From a virus: 64,000 nt of DNA. The notes under the pieces are model-generated. The model saw only the letters and a program-made list of their open reading frames with translations. It ran no database searches and was not told where the DNA came from. The position numbers and the translations under genes are program-made. Shown piece by piece: positions 1-5,670 of the stretch (position 1 is the first letter of the stretch; the number at the start of each line of letters is the position of its first letter). The stretch is from IMG/VR virus record IMGVR_UViG_3300002835_000103, positions 1-64,000 of that record; one strand, written 5' to 3'.

Positions 1-7
1 CTTTCAT
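1..7 (-). CDS. Start of a gene running off the left edge
   Basis: Only the first two codons (ATG AAA) lie in the window. An AAGGA ribosome-binding site sits 5 bases upstream of the ATG, and a sigma70-type promoter (34-62) lies about 30 bases upstream, which is the layout of the other leftward clusters here. The product cannot be judged. Confidence 0.5.
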
Positions 8-33
8 TTATTTCCTTTTTTTGTTATATGCTT

Positions 34-62
34 ATTATAGCACATTTTGGACAACTTGTCAA
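34..62 (-). promoter_or_regulatory. sigma70-type promoter, leftward
   Basis: On the minus strand: TTGACA (57-62), a 17-bp spacer, and TATAAT (34-39). The core is shared with promoters at 2530 and 4814, including the spacer motif TCCAAAATGTGC. It would drive the gene leaving the left edge. Confidence 0.85.
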
Positions 63-64
63 GC

Positions 65-87
65 AAAAACCCTTTTTCCACAAGGGT
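65..87 (-). terminator. Rho-independent terminator, leftward
   Basis: Read leftward, ACCCTT (82-87) pairs with AAGGGT (69-74) around a 7-base loop, and five T follow. It sits directly upstream of the leftward promoter at 34-62, so it separates transcription units. Confidence 0.65.
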
Positions 88-101
88 CGTATGGTCTTCG
101 G

Positions 102-130
102 TTGACAGGCGATGCGTTTTGTGCTATAAT
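102..130 (+). promoter_or_regulatory. sigma70-type promoter, rightward
   Basis: TTGACA (102-107), a 17-bp spacer and TATAAT (125-130). It forms a divergent pair with the promoter at 34-62 and starts a roughly 420-base leader before the plus-strand gene at 554. Confidence 0.8.
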
Positions 131-191
131 AAGGTTTGTCCGACTGCGTAGGTTGCGTTAAAAATCTGCAATCTCAGAACAGACATAATGC

Positions 192-268
192 GATAATCAG
201 TAAAAGGATTATCCGATAATCAGCGTAGATAATAGAGATAATCGGAGTTGTTGATTATGTTGATTATG
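192..268. repeat. Cluster of GATAATC/GATTATC short repeats
   Basis: GATAATC occurs at 192, 215 and 237, the related GATTATC at 208, and GATTATG at 253 and 262. Two of the copies sit in the longer shared word CGATAATCAG. This density in 77 bases suggests binding sites (iteron-like) rather than chance, although the region is AT-rich. Confidence 0.45.
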
Positions 269-362
269 TTCTAATAATAGATTTTAATAATGATTTAATT
301 AAAACGATTATTATTAAGTATTATCTGATCGTATTCAATCATCTACAGCATTAAATAGCATT

Positions 363-370
363 TATAAATA
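363..370 (+). promoter_or_regulatory. T4-like late promoter box (weak candidate)
   Basis: TATAAATA on the plus strand, 184 bases before the gene at 554. It matches the T4 late consensus, but its distance from the gene makes it less convincing than the box at 513. Confidence 0.35.
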
Positions 371-410
371 GGCTCGATTTATCGTCGATTTATTCTCTAT
401 TATAGCATAG

Positions 411-419
411 TTATACACA
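411..419 (+). promoter_or_regulatory. Possible DnaA box
   Basis: TTATACACA matches TTATNCACA. It is a single site, close to the GATAATC cluster. Such words also arise by chance in AT-rich DNA. Confidence 0.25.
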
Positions 420-512
420 GGTTATCCCCCGATTTAGCCGCTCTATATAGAGTTCGTTATCGAGACGCAGTCGCTGGGTTTATCTTTTCGTATCTTAATG
501 AGTCTATTGTAC

Positions 513-520
513 TATAAATA
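513..520 (+). promoter_or_regulatory. T4-like late promoter box
   Basis: TATAAATA on the plus strand, 34 bases before the ATG at 554. That spacing matches the late boxes seen in front of minus-strand structural genes in this window. Confidence 0.5.
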
Positions 521-553
521 CTATATCCCGAATGTATTAGATTAGGTTAATAG

Positions 554-907
554 ATGTATAATAACGATAATAACGATGATATTCAAGAGAAAATGTCCGG
601 TCTACATAAAGCCGCGATTGCTTCCGCTCATCGTGGAACGCGTCAATCTCCTGAAACTAAAAAGAAAATATCAAAATCATTATCCGGGCAGAAATCAAAT
701 CATTCTGGGAAGAAACACGATAATGACGCTAAGAATCGTATAAGTAATGCCCGTGGTCATTATGATCCGATTAAAGGTCGATCGTGGGTTGTTAACGCTG
801 ATGACAAGACTTATCGCAAAGATCATGCTCCTCAGGGTTTTAAGAAACATAAACGCAAATTCAACGAAGATTATATGTCTTTTCGAGAGTTTATCGAGCG
901 AGATTAA
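554..907 (+). CDS. NUMOD3-like DNA-binding protein
   Basis: 117 residues, very basic. Residues 25-50 (HRGTRQSPETKKKISKSLSG and the GKKH that follows) match the NUMOD3 pattern, a small DNA-binding module normally found beside GIY-YIG or HNH homing endonucleases. The C-terminal half (RSWVV, then a Lys/Arg-rich GFKKHKRKF) resembles the tail of other short phage NUMOD proteins. No nuclease motif is visible, so it is likely a stand-alone DNA-binding protein. It is one of few plus-strand genes. Its 3' end overlaps the convergent gene at 904 by 4 bases. Rightward promoters at 102 and 513 could drive it. Confidence 0.65.
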   Translation: MYNNDNNDDIQEKMSGLHKAAIASAHRGTRQSPETKKKISKSLSGQKSNHSGKKHDNDAKNRISNARGHYDPIKGRSWVVNADDKTYRKDHAPQGFKKHKRKFNEDYMSFREFIERD

Positions 908-1278
908 TCTCTATCTCGCATAGAATCTATCATGCTATTATCTGCCAATTGCTGAAGATTATGTGCATTATCTACGGTCGTTTCCAATGCTTTCCATCTA
1001 TAATCTATTACGTGATTATTATCTAATGATTGTACTGGTTCTGCAGTATATTCCGTATTAGTTTTATTCTTGCTCATTCTTATAACTTCTTTAATCGTTT
1101 CTATATCAGATCTCTCGTTATAAGTACCAGTAAAATATCCTTCTATATTCCGCATTCCTTTTAGATCTCTTGTGGAGTTGACATATAGATAAATTACGTT
1201 AATATCATCTTTATGCTTATCGAGAAATGCATAATATTCCCGCATATTACCCGCTACTACGAATTTTCTTTTAATCAT
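904..1278 (-). CDS. Hypothetical protein
   Basis: 124 residues, soluble and mixed charge, with no motif I recognise. The first part (KFVVAGNMREYYAFLDKH, then INVIYLYVNS) has an alternating pattern suggesting a small alpha/beta fold. It is the last gene of the leftward cluster that begins at the promoter near 2530. Its ATG overlaps the stop of a tiny upstream membrane-peptide gene, and an AAGG sequence lies about 9 bases before the start. Confidence 0.7.
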   Translation of the reverse strand: MIKRKFVVAGNMREYYAFLDKHKDDINVIYLYVNSTRDLKGMRNIEGYFTGTYNERSDIETIKEVIRMSKNKTNTEYTAEPVQSLDNNHVIDYRWKALETTVDNAHNLQQLADNSMIDSMRDRD

Positions 1279-1351
1279 ATGGTGGACCTTTATCCGTGAG
1301 TACGATTGCTATTACCAGAATCATTAATACAATAAACGCTAATTCTGGCAT
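1271..1351 (-). CDS. 26-residue membrane peptide
   Basis: Short reading frame starting MPELAFIVLMILVIAIVLTD, almost entirely one transmembrane helix, then a short polar tail. It starts immediately after the stop of the gene at 1352 and overlaps the next start by 8 bases, so it fits the operon without a gap. Function unknown. Translation is plausible from context but unproven. Confidence 0.45.
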   Translation of the reverse strand: MPELAFIVLMILVIAIVLTDKGPPYD

Positions 1352-1471
1352 TTAGTCTTTACCCAGGAGGATTGCCATAGAACATGCGATCAATGACAGA
1401 ATCAAATAGTAAACGTCGTTCGTGGATATTGCGTATGCTGAAAAGATTATAGCAATAACGTAGAATATCAT
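1352..1471 (-). CDS. 39-residue membrane peptide
   Basis: Encodes two hydrophobic stretches (FYVIAIIFSAYAIS and YYLILSLIACSMAILLG). It starts 1 base after the upstream stop and its own stop abuts the next ATG. This leaves no unexplained gap in the operon and supports a real gene. Function unknown; small membrane proteins are common in early regions of T4-like phages. Confidence 0.5.
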   Translation of the reverse strand: MIFYVIAIIFSAYAISTNDVYYLILSLIACSMAILLGKD

Positions 1472-1472
1472 T

Positions 1473-1652
1473 TTAATCTATACCCAGATTGTGTTGCTTC
1501 TTATAATAGTTGTTTTGACCAAGATCGTGACGAGTCAGTTCAATTACTTTATTCGCGAATTCTTGCAGAATAACATCAGTTGATTCCGAATGATCTAAAG
1601 GATCTCGATCTAATATTGTGACATATTCGTCGATCAGATTATCAAGATTCAT
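1473..1652 (-). CDS. Hypothetical small acidic protein
   Basis: 59 residues from MNLDNLIDEYVTIL. The ATG at 1652 lies inside the last codons of the upstream gene (11-base overlap). An in-frame start at 1685 would overlap much further and is less likely. The protein is acidic at the start and looks helical. No recognised domain. Confidence 0.6.
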   Translation of the reverse strand: MNLDNLIDEYVTILDRDPLDHSESTDVILQEFANKVIELTRHDLGQNNYYKKQHNLGID

Positions 1653-1812
1653 ATTCTTCCTCTTCCAGCATTGAGCAATAATCATTGTACATTACGTCGA
1701 GTCGAATTGGATCTAATTCTTTCAATGCATATCCAAAACTGTATTCAATGCCAGCTAGATTAACCGGCGGATATTCGTCGTTTAACATTTCTAAAAATTC
1801 GTATTTGCTCAT
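1642..1812 (-). CDS. Hypothetical small protein
   Basis: 56 residues beginning MSKYEFLEMLNDEYPPVN and ending in a run of Glu. The ATG at 1812 follows the upstream stop by one base, the coupling seen elsewhere here; another ATG six codons upstream (1830) would overlap the previous gene. No recognised family. Confidence 0.6.
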   Translation of the reverse strand: MSKYEFLEMLNDEYPPVNLAGIEYSFGYALKELDPIRLDVMYNDYCSMLEEEEYES

Positions 1813-1813
1813 A

Positions 1814-2035
1814 TTATGGTCTGCTTTCATAAAATAGACATTCCCAAACTCGTTCGCGAACTACTGTATCTGTCGCTTCTTCGAAGCCTAAATCATTAGC
1901 CAATTGCTCTAATAATCCCTTTACTTGTGACCAGGTCAGATTGGCTCTTTTAGCTAAATCAACAATGCGATATACTTCGTAATCACCTTTTTCGGTGAAC
2001 ATTCCAAATTCTGGTACAACTATATTATTAACCAT
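1814..2035 (-). CDS. Hypothetical small protein
   Basis: 73 residues with a likely helical central part (YRIVDLAKRANLTWSQVKGL) that could form a helix-turn-helix-like unit, but I cannot assign it to a family. It overlaps the upstream gene by 8 bases and is part of the leftward cluster from the promoter at 2530. Confidence 0.6.
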   Translation of the reverse strand: MVNNIVVPEFGMFTEKGDYEVYRIVDLAKRANLTWSQVKGLLEQLANDLGFEEATDTVVRERVWECLFYESRP

Positions 2036-2321
2036 AATGTTCCATTTCGTCTAAAAGATAAACACGTTTGACAAGCGAACTGATGCTTGATGCTGGGTGC
2101 CAGTAATGAGGCATATCTTCTACTGTTGCGTTATATATCTCAAATGCTGTTGGTCTTGTAATAACGGTGCCGTGTGCTCCGAATACGTGTGCCATAGAAT
2201 CCCAGCGTACGTTCACTCTGTGAATAGCATCTTCTGGCTGATGCTCTCTGGAAATAAAATAAGTCTCAGAACCATCTTGCCAGGTCTCTTTAACTACGTA
2301 ATCTTTTCTATCGTCTCTCAT
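2028..2321 (-). CDS. Hypothetical protein
   Basis: 97 residues, no recognised domain. It is soluble, rich in aromatic residues and His (for example DMPHYWHPASS), with an N-terminal YVVKETWQDGSETYFISREH that looks like a beta hairpin. It follows the upstream stop by 1 base and overlaps the next gene by 8 bases. Confidence 0.65.
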   Translation of the reverse strand: MRDDRKDYVVKETWQDGSETYFISREHQPEDAIHRVNVRWDSMAHVFGAHGTVITRPTAFEIYNATVEDMPHYWHPASSISSLVKRVYLLDEMEHYG

Positions 2322-2322
2322 T

Positions 2323-2505
2323 TTAGCAATCCAATTCCAGCATTTCTATGTTAGTTGCGATATCAGTAAGCCCGTCGTCATGCGACTCACGAATTAGATT
2401 CTGTTCTGCATTTTGTGCAAATTCCAGTGTGCTATAAACGCCAGTGTTGTAAAATGCAAATTCGTTATCACCTAGACCCTGTGCTTGTAAAATGTATACT
2501 GTCAT
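2323..2505 (-). CDS. Hypothetical protein, first gene of its cluster
   Basis: 60 residues from MTVYILQAQGLGDNEF. An ATG also occurs at 2523, but it coincides with the predicted transcription start of the promoter at 2530. The ATG at 2505 has AAAAAGGA 6 bases before it, so it is the chosen start. The N-terminal strand pattern (TVYILQAQG and EFAFYNTGVYSTLEFA) suggests a small alpha/beta protein. Function unknown. Confidence 0.7.
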   Translation of the reverse strand: MTVYILQAQGLGDNEFAFYNTGVYSTLEFAQNAEQNLIRESHDDGLTDIATNIEMLELDC

Positions 2506-2529
2506 TTTGTTTTCCTTTTTCATGTCTTA

Positions 2530-2558
2530 ATTATAGCACAATTTGGACAACCTGTCAA
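2530..2558 (-). promoter_or_regulatory. sigma70-type promoter, leftward
   Basis: TTGACA (2553-2558), a 17-bp spacer and TATAAT (2530-2535) on the minus strand. It drives the cluster of nine genes from 2505 down to 904. The predicted start of transcription falls at about 2523. Confidence 0.85.
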
Positions 2559-2560
2559 GC

Positions 2561-2584
2561 AAAAACCCTTTGGAAACTAGGGTT
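2561..2584 (-). terminator. Rho-independent terminator, leftward
   Basis: Read leftward: AACCCT (2579-2584), a loop, AGGGTT (2564-2569), then T-rich. The stem overlaps the stop codon of the GIY-YIG gene at 2583 and lies just upstream of the promoter at 2530-2558. Confidence 0.7.
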
Positions 2585-2885
2585 ACTGCGAGTTCAATGT
2601 TGGTGAGTACTCACCAATTAACTGGCGTTCTAAAGCGTGAGCTGGAGCTTTGCCTCTGACGATCGCAAGTTCTTGTGCAACAAACGCTGAGACCCCGTAG
2701 GACCTGATAGCGTCGCATAGCGTCCAGGACTTGTGCTCAGTCAATGCCCGTCTAATGTGCTTTTGTACGCGGATTTTGAGGTCCTGCTTGCGAAAACCCT
2801 GAGTAATTCCGATGTAGAAATCTCCAGTTGCTACATTTTGTAGCATGTAAACGATATGACGTCTGTCTGATCTTTTCTTTCTCAT
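2583..2885 (-). CDS. GIY-YIG family nuclease-like protein
   Basis: 100 residues forming little more than one GIY-YIG domain. The signature is VYML (12-15) plus DFYIG (22-26). A conserved Glu follows at about 86 in ALERQLI, and the terminal PTLN Asn at about 98, both typical of the catalytic fold, which cuts DNA using a metal ion. No extra DNA-binding module is present, so it may be a free-standing homing-type or repair-type nuclease. It is the only gene between two promoters. The ATG lies 6 bases after the -10 box, so the mRNA would be leaderless. Confidence 0.75.
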   Translation of the reverse strand: MRKKRSDRRHIVYMLQNVATGDFYIGITQGFRKQDLKIRVQKHIRRALTEHKSWTLCDAIRSYGVSAFVAQELAIVRGKAPAHALERQLIGEYSPTLNSQ

Positions 2886-2891
2886 GCCCTA

Positions 2892-2920
2892 ATTATAGCA
2901 CATTTTGGCTAAAAGGACAA
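2892..2920 (-). promoter_or_regulatory. sigma70-type promoter, leftward, weak -35
   Basis: TATAAT (2892-2897) with a 17-bp spacer to TTGTCC (2915-2920) on the minus strand. The -10 flank and part of the spacer (CCAAAATGTGC) match the promoters at 34, 2530 and 4814. The predicted start of transcription coincides with the ATG of the GIY-YIG gene. Confidence 0.7.
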
Positions 2921-2924
2921 GCAA

Positions 2925-2947
2925 TAACCCTTCAGACTTCTGGGGTA
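2925..2947 (-). terminator. Imperfect hairpin, possible leftward terminator
   Basis: Read leftward, ACCCCAGA pairs with TCTG and GGGT across a 2-base loop with a small bulge. The T tail is short and broken, so termination would be weak. Confidence 0.35.
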
Positions 2948-2976
2948 TTGACAAAACACTTAAAAGATGTTAAAAT
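2948..2976 (+). promoter_or_regulatory. sigma70-type promoter, rightward, antisense to the next gene
   Basis: TTGACA (2948-2953), a 17-bp spacer and TAAAAT (2971-2976). It points into the 3' end of the minus-strand gene at 2980. The 32-base core differs at only four positions from the promoter at 4880. Confidence 0.65.
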
Positions 2977-2979
2977 GCA

Positions 2980-3249
2980 CTACTTGACACCAAAGTAATC
3001 CTTGATATCTTTGCGTGCATTAGCCAGCGCAGATACAACAACCGCCTGATCAAATGTCGTGAATGCAGATGATGTGCTGGCATTGGCAACGACACCTACC
3101 GCTTCATTAATCAAGTGATGCAAAAAGGCATCAAAGCATTTATTGTCAACTCCTTGCCAGTCCACATGTCCTGGCCCAGGTCCCCATGGCTCATCTTGCC
3201 ACATAGGCATGTCTGCCTTTTCCATTATTCTTTTTATATTTTCATTCAT
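2980..3249 (-). CDS. Hypothetical protein
   Basis: 89 residues starting MNENIKRIMEKADMPMWQDE. The ATG at 3249 overlaps the upstream stop (ATGA). An alternative ATG lies four codons upstream at 3261. The N-terminal helix followed by a helical domain containing FDAFLHHLINEAVGVV is a style often seen in T4-like aquatic phages, but the function is unknown. It is the last gene of the cluster that starts at the promoter near 4814, and a rightward promoter faces its 3' end. Confidence 0.65.
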   Translation of the reverse strand: MNENIKRIMEKADMPMWQDEPWGPGPGHVDWQGVDNKCFDAFLHHLINEAVGVVANASTSSAFTTFDQAVVVSALANARKDIKDYFGVK

Positions 3250-3557
3250 GCTGTTATCCATTTTTCTTGGTCTTTGAATATGATAGATTCTGCACCATCA
3301 TACTCATCTATTATAAATTCTGTACCGACTGGTACCCACACTACTGTGAGATCGCTAGCTCCGCCAAAATACTGATTGGGATACTTGGCCTCGCAATACA
3401 ATTCAATTGTATCAGGCCTTGTACCATCGCCAACCATTTGAACAATAGCTGGGTCAAATAGCAATTCTGGCACATCTCTATTCCAAGTAGACCAACCTGC
3501 ACCGAAACCCGGCGATACCAGTACAGCAACTCTGCCGTCTCTAATTACTTTTTCCAT
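3246..3557 (-). CDS. Hypothetical protein
   Basis: 103 residues, mostly beta by pattern (VAVLVSPGFGAGWSTW, DLTVVWVPVGTEFIID). No family recognised. It is coupled by ATGA overlap to the next gene and lies 6 bases after the upstream stop. Confidence 0.65.
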   Translation of the reverse strand: MEKVIRDGRVAVLVSPGFGAGWSTWNRDVPELLFDPAIVQMVGDGTRPDTIELYCEAKYPNQYFGGASDLTVVWVPVGTEFIIDEYDGAESIIFKDQEKWITA

Positions 3558-3563
3558 ATCAAA

Positions 3564-4115
3564 TCACTCCTCGATATTATCTTTTTCATACTGATACATA
3601 TTATCGCTGATACCAAACTCGGCATCTAGCTCTTCGGGAATAGTGCGCTCGACATCTTCTGCTGACATTGTGCCGAGTTCATAGTAATCGTCTGAACCAT
3701 TAGAATACATTCCAGCAAAGCACATACCGGACTCATAGTATTTTGCCTCAACCTGAAAACCCATACGTTCTAGCTTTTCATAAAACGGAACAGGTGGTGC
3801 CCATGCTGTATCAAATACTGCCTCAAGCGTATCTGGGTATTCTTCATAGGTATCAACGCTATGGCATTCTGTATCCCATTTCGTTCCCCATTCATTTACG
3901 CAAAAATCATACCAGGATGCGTAACCAAACTTCTCGATGTTTGACTTTGTCAATTTTTCGTCTGTTTCTGACGATGCAATTGATTCGGATAATCCTTTCG
4001 GTACTGGAACAAACTCATTAAAGAATGTACCATTTGTCAAAGCGTCGCGCGCTCGAATAATCATAGCGGGGTCTTCATGAGTGAGGCGAACTGTATTACT
4101 GCACCAATTAGGCAT
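3564..4115 (-). CDS. Api92/YubB-like (DUF1281) protein
   Basis: 183 residues. The N-terminal MPNWCSNTVRLTHED is the hallmark of the family called Api92-like or YubB ferredoxin-like (PNWCxN). These proteins occur on phages and plasmids and have no established role. The C-terminal half is acidic (DDYYELG, EELDAEFG). A clear AAGGA site precedes the ATG by 6 bases. Confidence 0.7.
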   Translation of the reverse strand: MPNWCSNTVRLTHEDPAMIIRARDALTNGTFFNEFVPVPKGLSESIASSETDEKLTKSNIEKFGYASWYDFCVNEWGTKWDTECHSVDTYEEYPDTLEAVFDTAWAPPVPFYEKLERMGFQVEAKYYESGMCFAGMYSNGSDDYYELGTMSAEDVERTIPEELDAEFGISDNMYQYEKDNIEE

Positions 4116-4124
4116 ATCTATTCC

Positions 4125-4394
4125 TTAAATCAAATCAATTTGTACTTGCTTAGCAATCTGAGTAGTATTCATACTCTTTATGCTAACCATCGTTGGTAAT
4201 TCTTTGTTTGCTCTTTCAGCAAAATAGCGATCGCTACTCAAACGCAACAACCCATCCCATGCTGCCTGCTTCAAGCTGTGATGAGCATATACATTGAATA
4301 TATTTCCGACCGTAGTATAGATTCCAAAGCCATCTATAATGACTCGGATCTTTTGTGAATTCTTTAAACCGTCAACCAATGTCTTTGTACGCAT
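4125..4394 (-). CDS. Hypothetical protein
   Basis: 89 residues, basic, starting MRTKTLVDGLKNSQKIRVII. No recognised domain. It has an AAGGA site 7 bases upstream of the ATG and lies between a 23-residue membrane peptide and the Api92-like gene. Confidence 0.65.
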   Translation of the reverse strand: MRTKTLVDGLKNSQKIRVIIDGFGIYTTVGNIFNVYAHHSLKQAAWDGLLRLSSDRYFAERANKELPTMVSIKSMNTTQIAKQVQIDLI

Positions 4395-4403
4395 TATAAT
4401 TCC

Positions 4404-4475
4404 TTAGTCAATATAAAAAAGATGTATTGCTAGACCCAAACAAACACCAATACACATTCCTAATAAAATATTCAT
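4404..4475 (-). CDS. 23-residue membrane peptide
   Basis: MNILLGMCIGVCLGLAIHLF plus a short tail: one transmembrane helix with a Gly-rich face. The start overlaps the upstream stop (TAATG), and the frame fills the gap between its neighbours. Function unknown. Confidence 0.45.
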   Translation of the reverse strand: MNILLGMCIGVCLGLAIHLFYID

Positions 4476-4789
4476 TACCATGCCAACTCCTTGACGGGGA
4501 AACGAATCTTGCCTTCGTAGTCAAGCTGTGACTGCTCGAACTCTGTCAAATAGTCGTCGCCGACAATGTTCCAGCTTAGGATATACTCACGATAGAACTC
4601 GTCGTCACTCTCAATCTTTGGACGTAAACAAAAGATTGCTTTGACAGCCTCTTCATCGCCACCTTTGAAGTTCTTAATAGCGTAATCGCTACCGCCTTTG
4701 GCTTTCCAGTATTGAGGACACTCGCCAGTACCATCCCAATCGTGAGCACCATAATTTTCGTATACTTGAGTTGATATAACTAATTTCAT
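4475..4789 (-). CDS. Conserved phage protein of unknown function
   Basis: 104 residues. The N-terminal part (KLVISTQVYENYGAHDWDG and CPQYWKAKGG) is a pattern I recognise from small conserved proteins of many large phages, with no known function. It is the first gene after the promoter at 4814, with an AAGGA site 7 bases before the ATG and a short leader of about 20 bases. Confidence 0.75.
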   Translation of the reverse strand: MKLVISTQVYENYGAHDWDGTGECPQYWKAKGGSDYAIKNFKGGDEEAVKAIFCLRPKIESDDEFYREYILSWNIVGDDYLTEFEQSQLDYEGKIRFPVKELAW

Positions 4790-4813
4790 ATATTTCCTTC
4801 TTACTATGCCTCA

Positions 4814-4842
4814 ATTATAGCACATTTTGGACAACCTGTCAA
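4814..4842 (-). promoter_or_regulatory. sigma70-type promoter, leftward
   Basis: TTGACA (4837-4842), a 17-bp spacer and TATAAT (4814-4819) on the minus strand, with the same spacer text as the promoters at 34 and 2530. It drives 4789 to 2980. Confidence 0.85.
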
Positions 4843-4879
4843 GCATTCCCGAGCAATTTGTATGGGTACTATAAAACGC

Positions 4880-4908
4880 TTGACAGAACACTTGAACGAT
4901 GTTATAAT
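4880..4908 (+). promoter_or_regulatory. sigma70-type promoter, rightward, antisense to the next gene
   Basis: TTGACA (4880-4885), a 17-bp spacer and TATAAT (4903-4908), a consensus promoter. It points into the 3' end of the minus-strand gene at 4918, and no plus-strand gene follows. Confidence 0.75.
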
Positions 4909-4917
4909 GCAAACCGA

Positions 4918-5205
4918 TTATTCACCTCGATATATTACCAGAGTTTTAACATTAACTTTAACTCCAGTATATATTGGTTCATATATTTGCTGTTCACCAT
5001 CCCATTGATCTTGGTCAAAATCATTATGAGTTTCTTTAATAGGTTTAAATGTTATCTGATTATTAGTATGATGTGATTTGACATATACTGTATTAGGAAA
5101 GATAATCGAGCCAGCTATTTTCTCTGTAGAGATAGTTAATCGTTTGGCTTTAGGATGATAAACACAATCTTTAGTGTTTAATACTAATTCTCTATTATAC
5201 GTCAT
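4918..5205 (-). CDS. Hypothetical protein
   Basis: 95 residues, largely beta by pattern (KRLTISTEKIAGSIIFP, VKVNVKTLVIYRGE). No recognised family. The start overlaps the upstream gene by 11 bases. It is the last gene of the cluster led by the AAA ATPase, and a consensus rightward promoter faces its 3' end. Confidence 0.65.
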   Translation of the reverse strand: MTYNRELVLNTKDCVYHPKAKRLTISTEKIAGSIIFPNTVYVKSHHTNNQITFKPIKETHNDFDQDQWDGEQQIYEPIYTGVKVNVKTLVIYRGE

Positions 5206-5449
5206 AATTGGTTAATCTTTTAATATCTTTGGGTTTGACAATAAGTATATGCTTGTATATTTCGTCTTCGATCTTGAAAGGTAAATCAAGATGAATAGTT
5301 ACTGTGGGGCCTTGTTGTTCGTTGATAACCCTGTCATTACCCACAGAGCCTACCCACCTAACACCTTTGTACACTCCAGTAACTCTATCACCTAATTGAT
5401 ATTTACCAAAGTATCTAATAGATTCAAAATGATCTTTTAGACTAGCCAT
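5195..5449 (-). CDS. Hypothetical protein, possibly SH3-like
   Basis: 84 residues. YQLGDRVTGVYKGVRWVGSV is the type of strand-turn-strand seen in small SH3-like beta barrels, followed by another strand pair (TVTIHLDLPF, HILIVKP). This fold guess is inference. The ATG overlaps the upstream gene by 8 bases. Confidence 0.6.
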   Translation of the reverse strand: MASLKDHFESIRYFGKYQLGDRVTGVYKGVRWVGSVGNDRVINEQQGPTVTIHLDLPFKIEDEIYKHILIVKPKDIKRLTNYDV

Positions 5450-5669
5450 TCTTGAGTTTATTACCTAATGTGAATTTACTTAGAACATCTTTAGCAAGAG
5501 AGAAATCATCGACATCTTCTTCTAGATATATTTTCTCTTTTCTATATGCAGTAATCAATTCATTTGCATATGCAATATCATCAAAACTACAATTTTCAAG
5601 CCAGTGTCTAAATGTCTCATCGTCTGCTTTCAATAAGAACATTAAATTTCCCATATCTCGGTCTGTCAT
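5442..5669 (-). CDS. Hypothetical small acidic protein
   Basis: 75 residues from MTDRDMGNLMFLLKADDE. The ATG at 5669 lies one base after the ATPase stop; a GTG three codons upstream is a less likely start. It is helical and acidic. Being coupled to the ATPase, it might act with it, but there is no direct evidence. Confidence 0.6.
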   Translation of the reverse strand: MTDRDMGNLMFLLKADDETFRHWLENCSFDDIAYANELITAYRKEKIYLEEDVDDFSLAKDVLSKFTLGNKLKNG

Positions 5670-5670
5670 A

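Larger units (their letters stand above)
131..553 (+). other. Long AT-rich leader or intergenic region without a gene
   Basis: I see no supportable open reading frame here on either strand. The stretch holds a cluster of GATAATC/GATTATC words (192-268), a TTATACACA word matching the DnaA-box pattern TTATNCACA (411-419), and two T4-late-like TATAAATA boxes (363-370, 513-520). It could be the 5' leader of the gene at 554, a small RNA, or part of a replication origin. None of these is proven. Confidence 0.5.

Noticed and set aside
3115-3461. Plus-strand frames downstream of the antisense promoter at 2948
   Set aside because: Products look like random translation (hydrophobic, no motifs) and lie opposite convincing minus-strand genes; I keep only the promoter.
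4843-4875. Terminator between the promoters at 4814 and 4880
   Set aside because: Only a three-base CCC/GGG stem with a 13-base loop; too weak to call.
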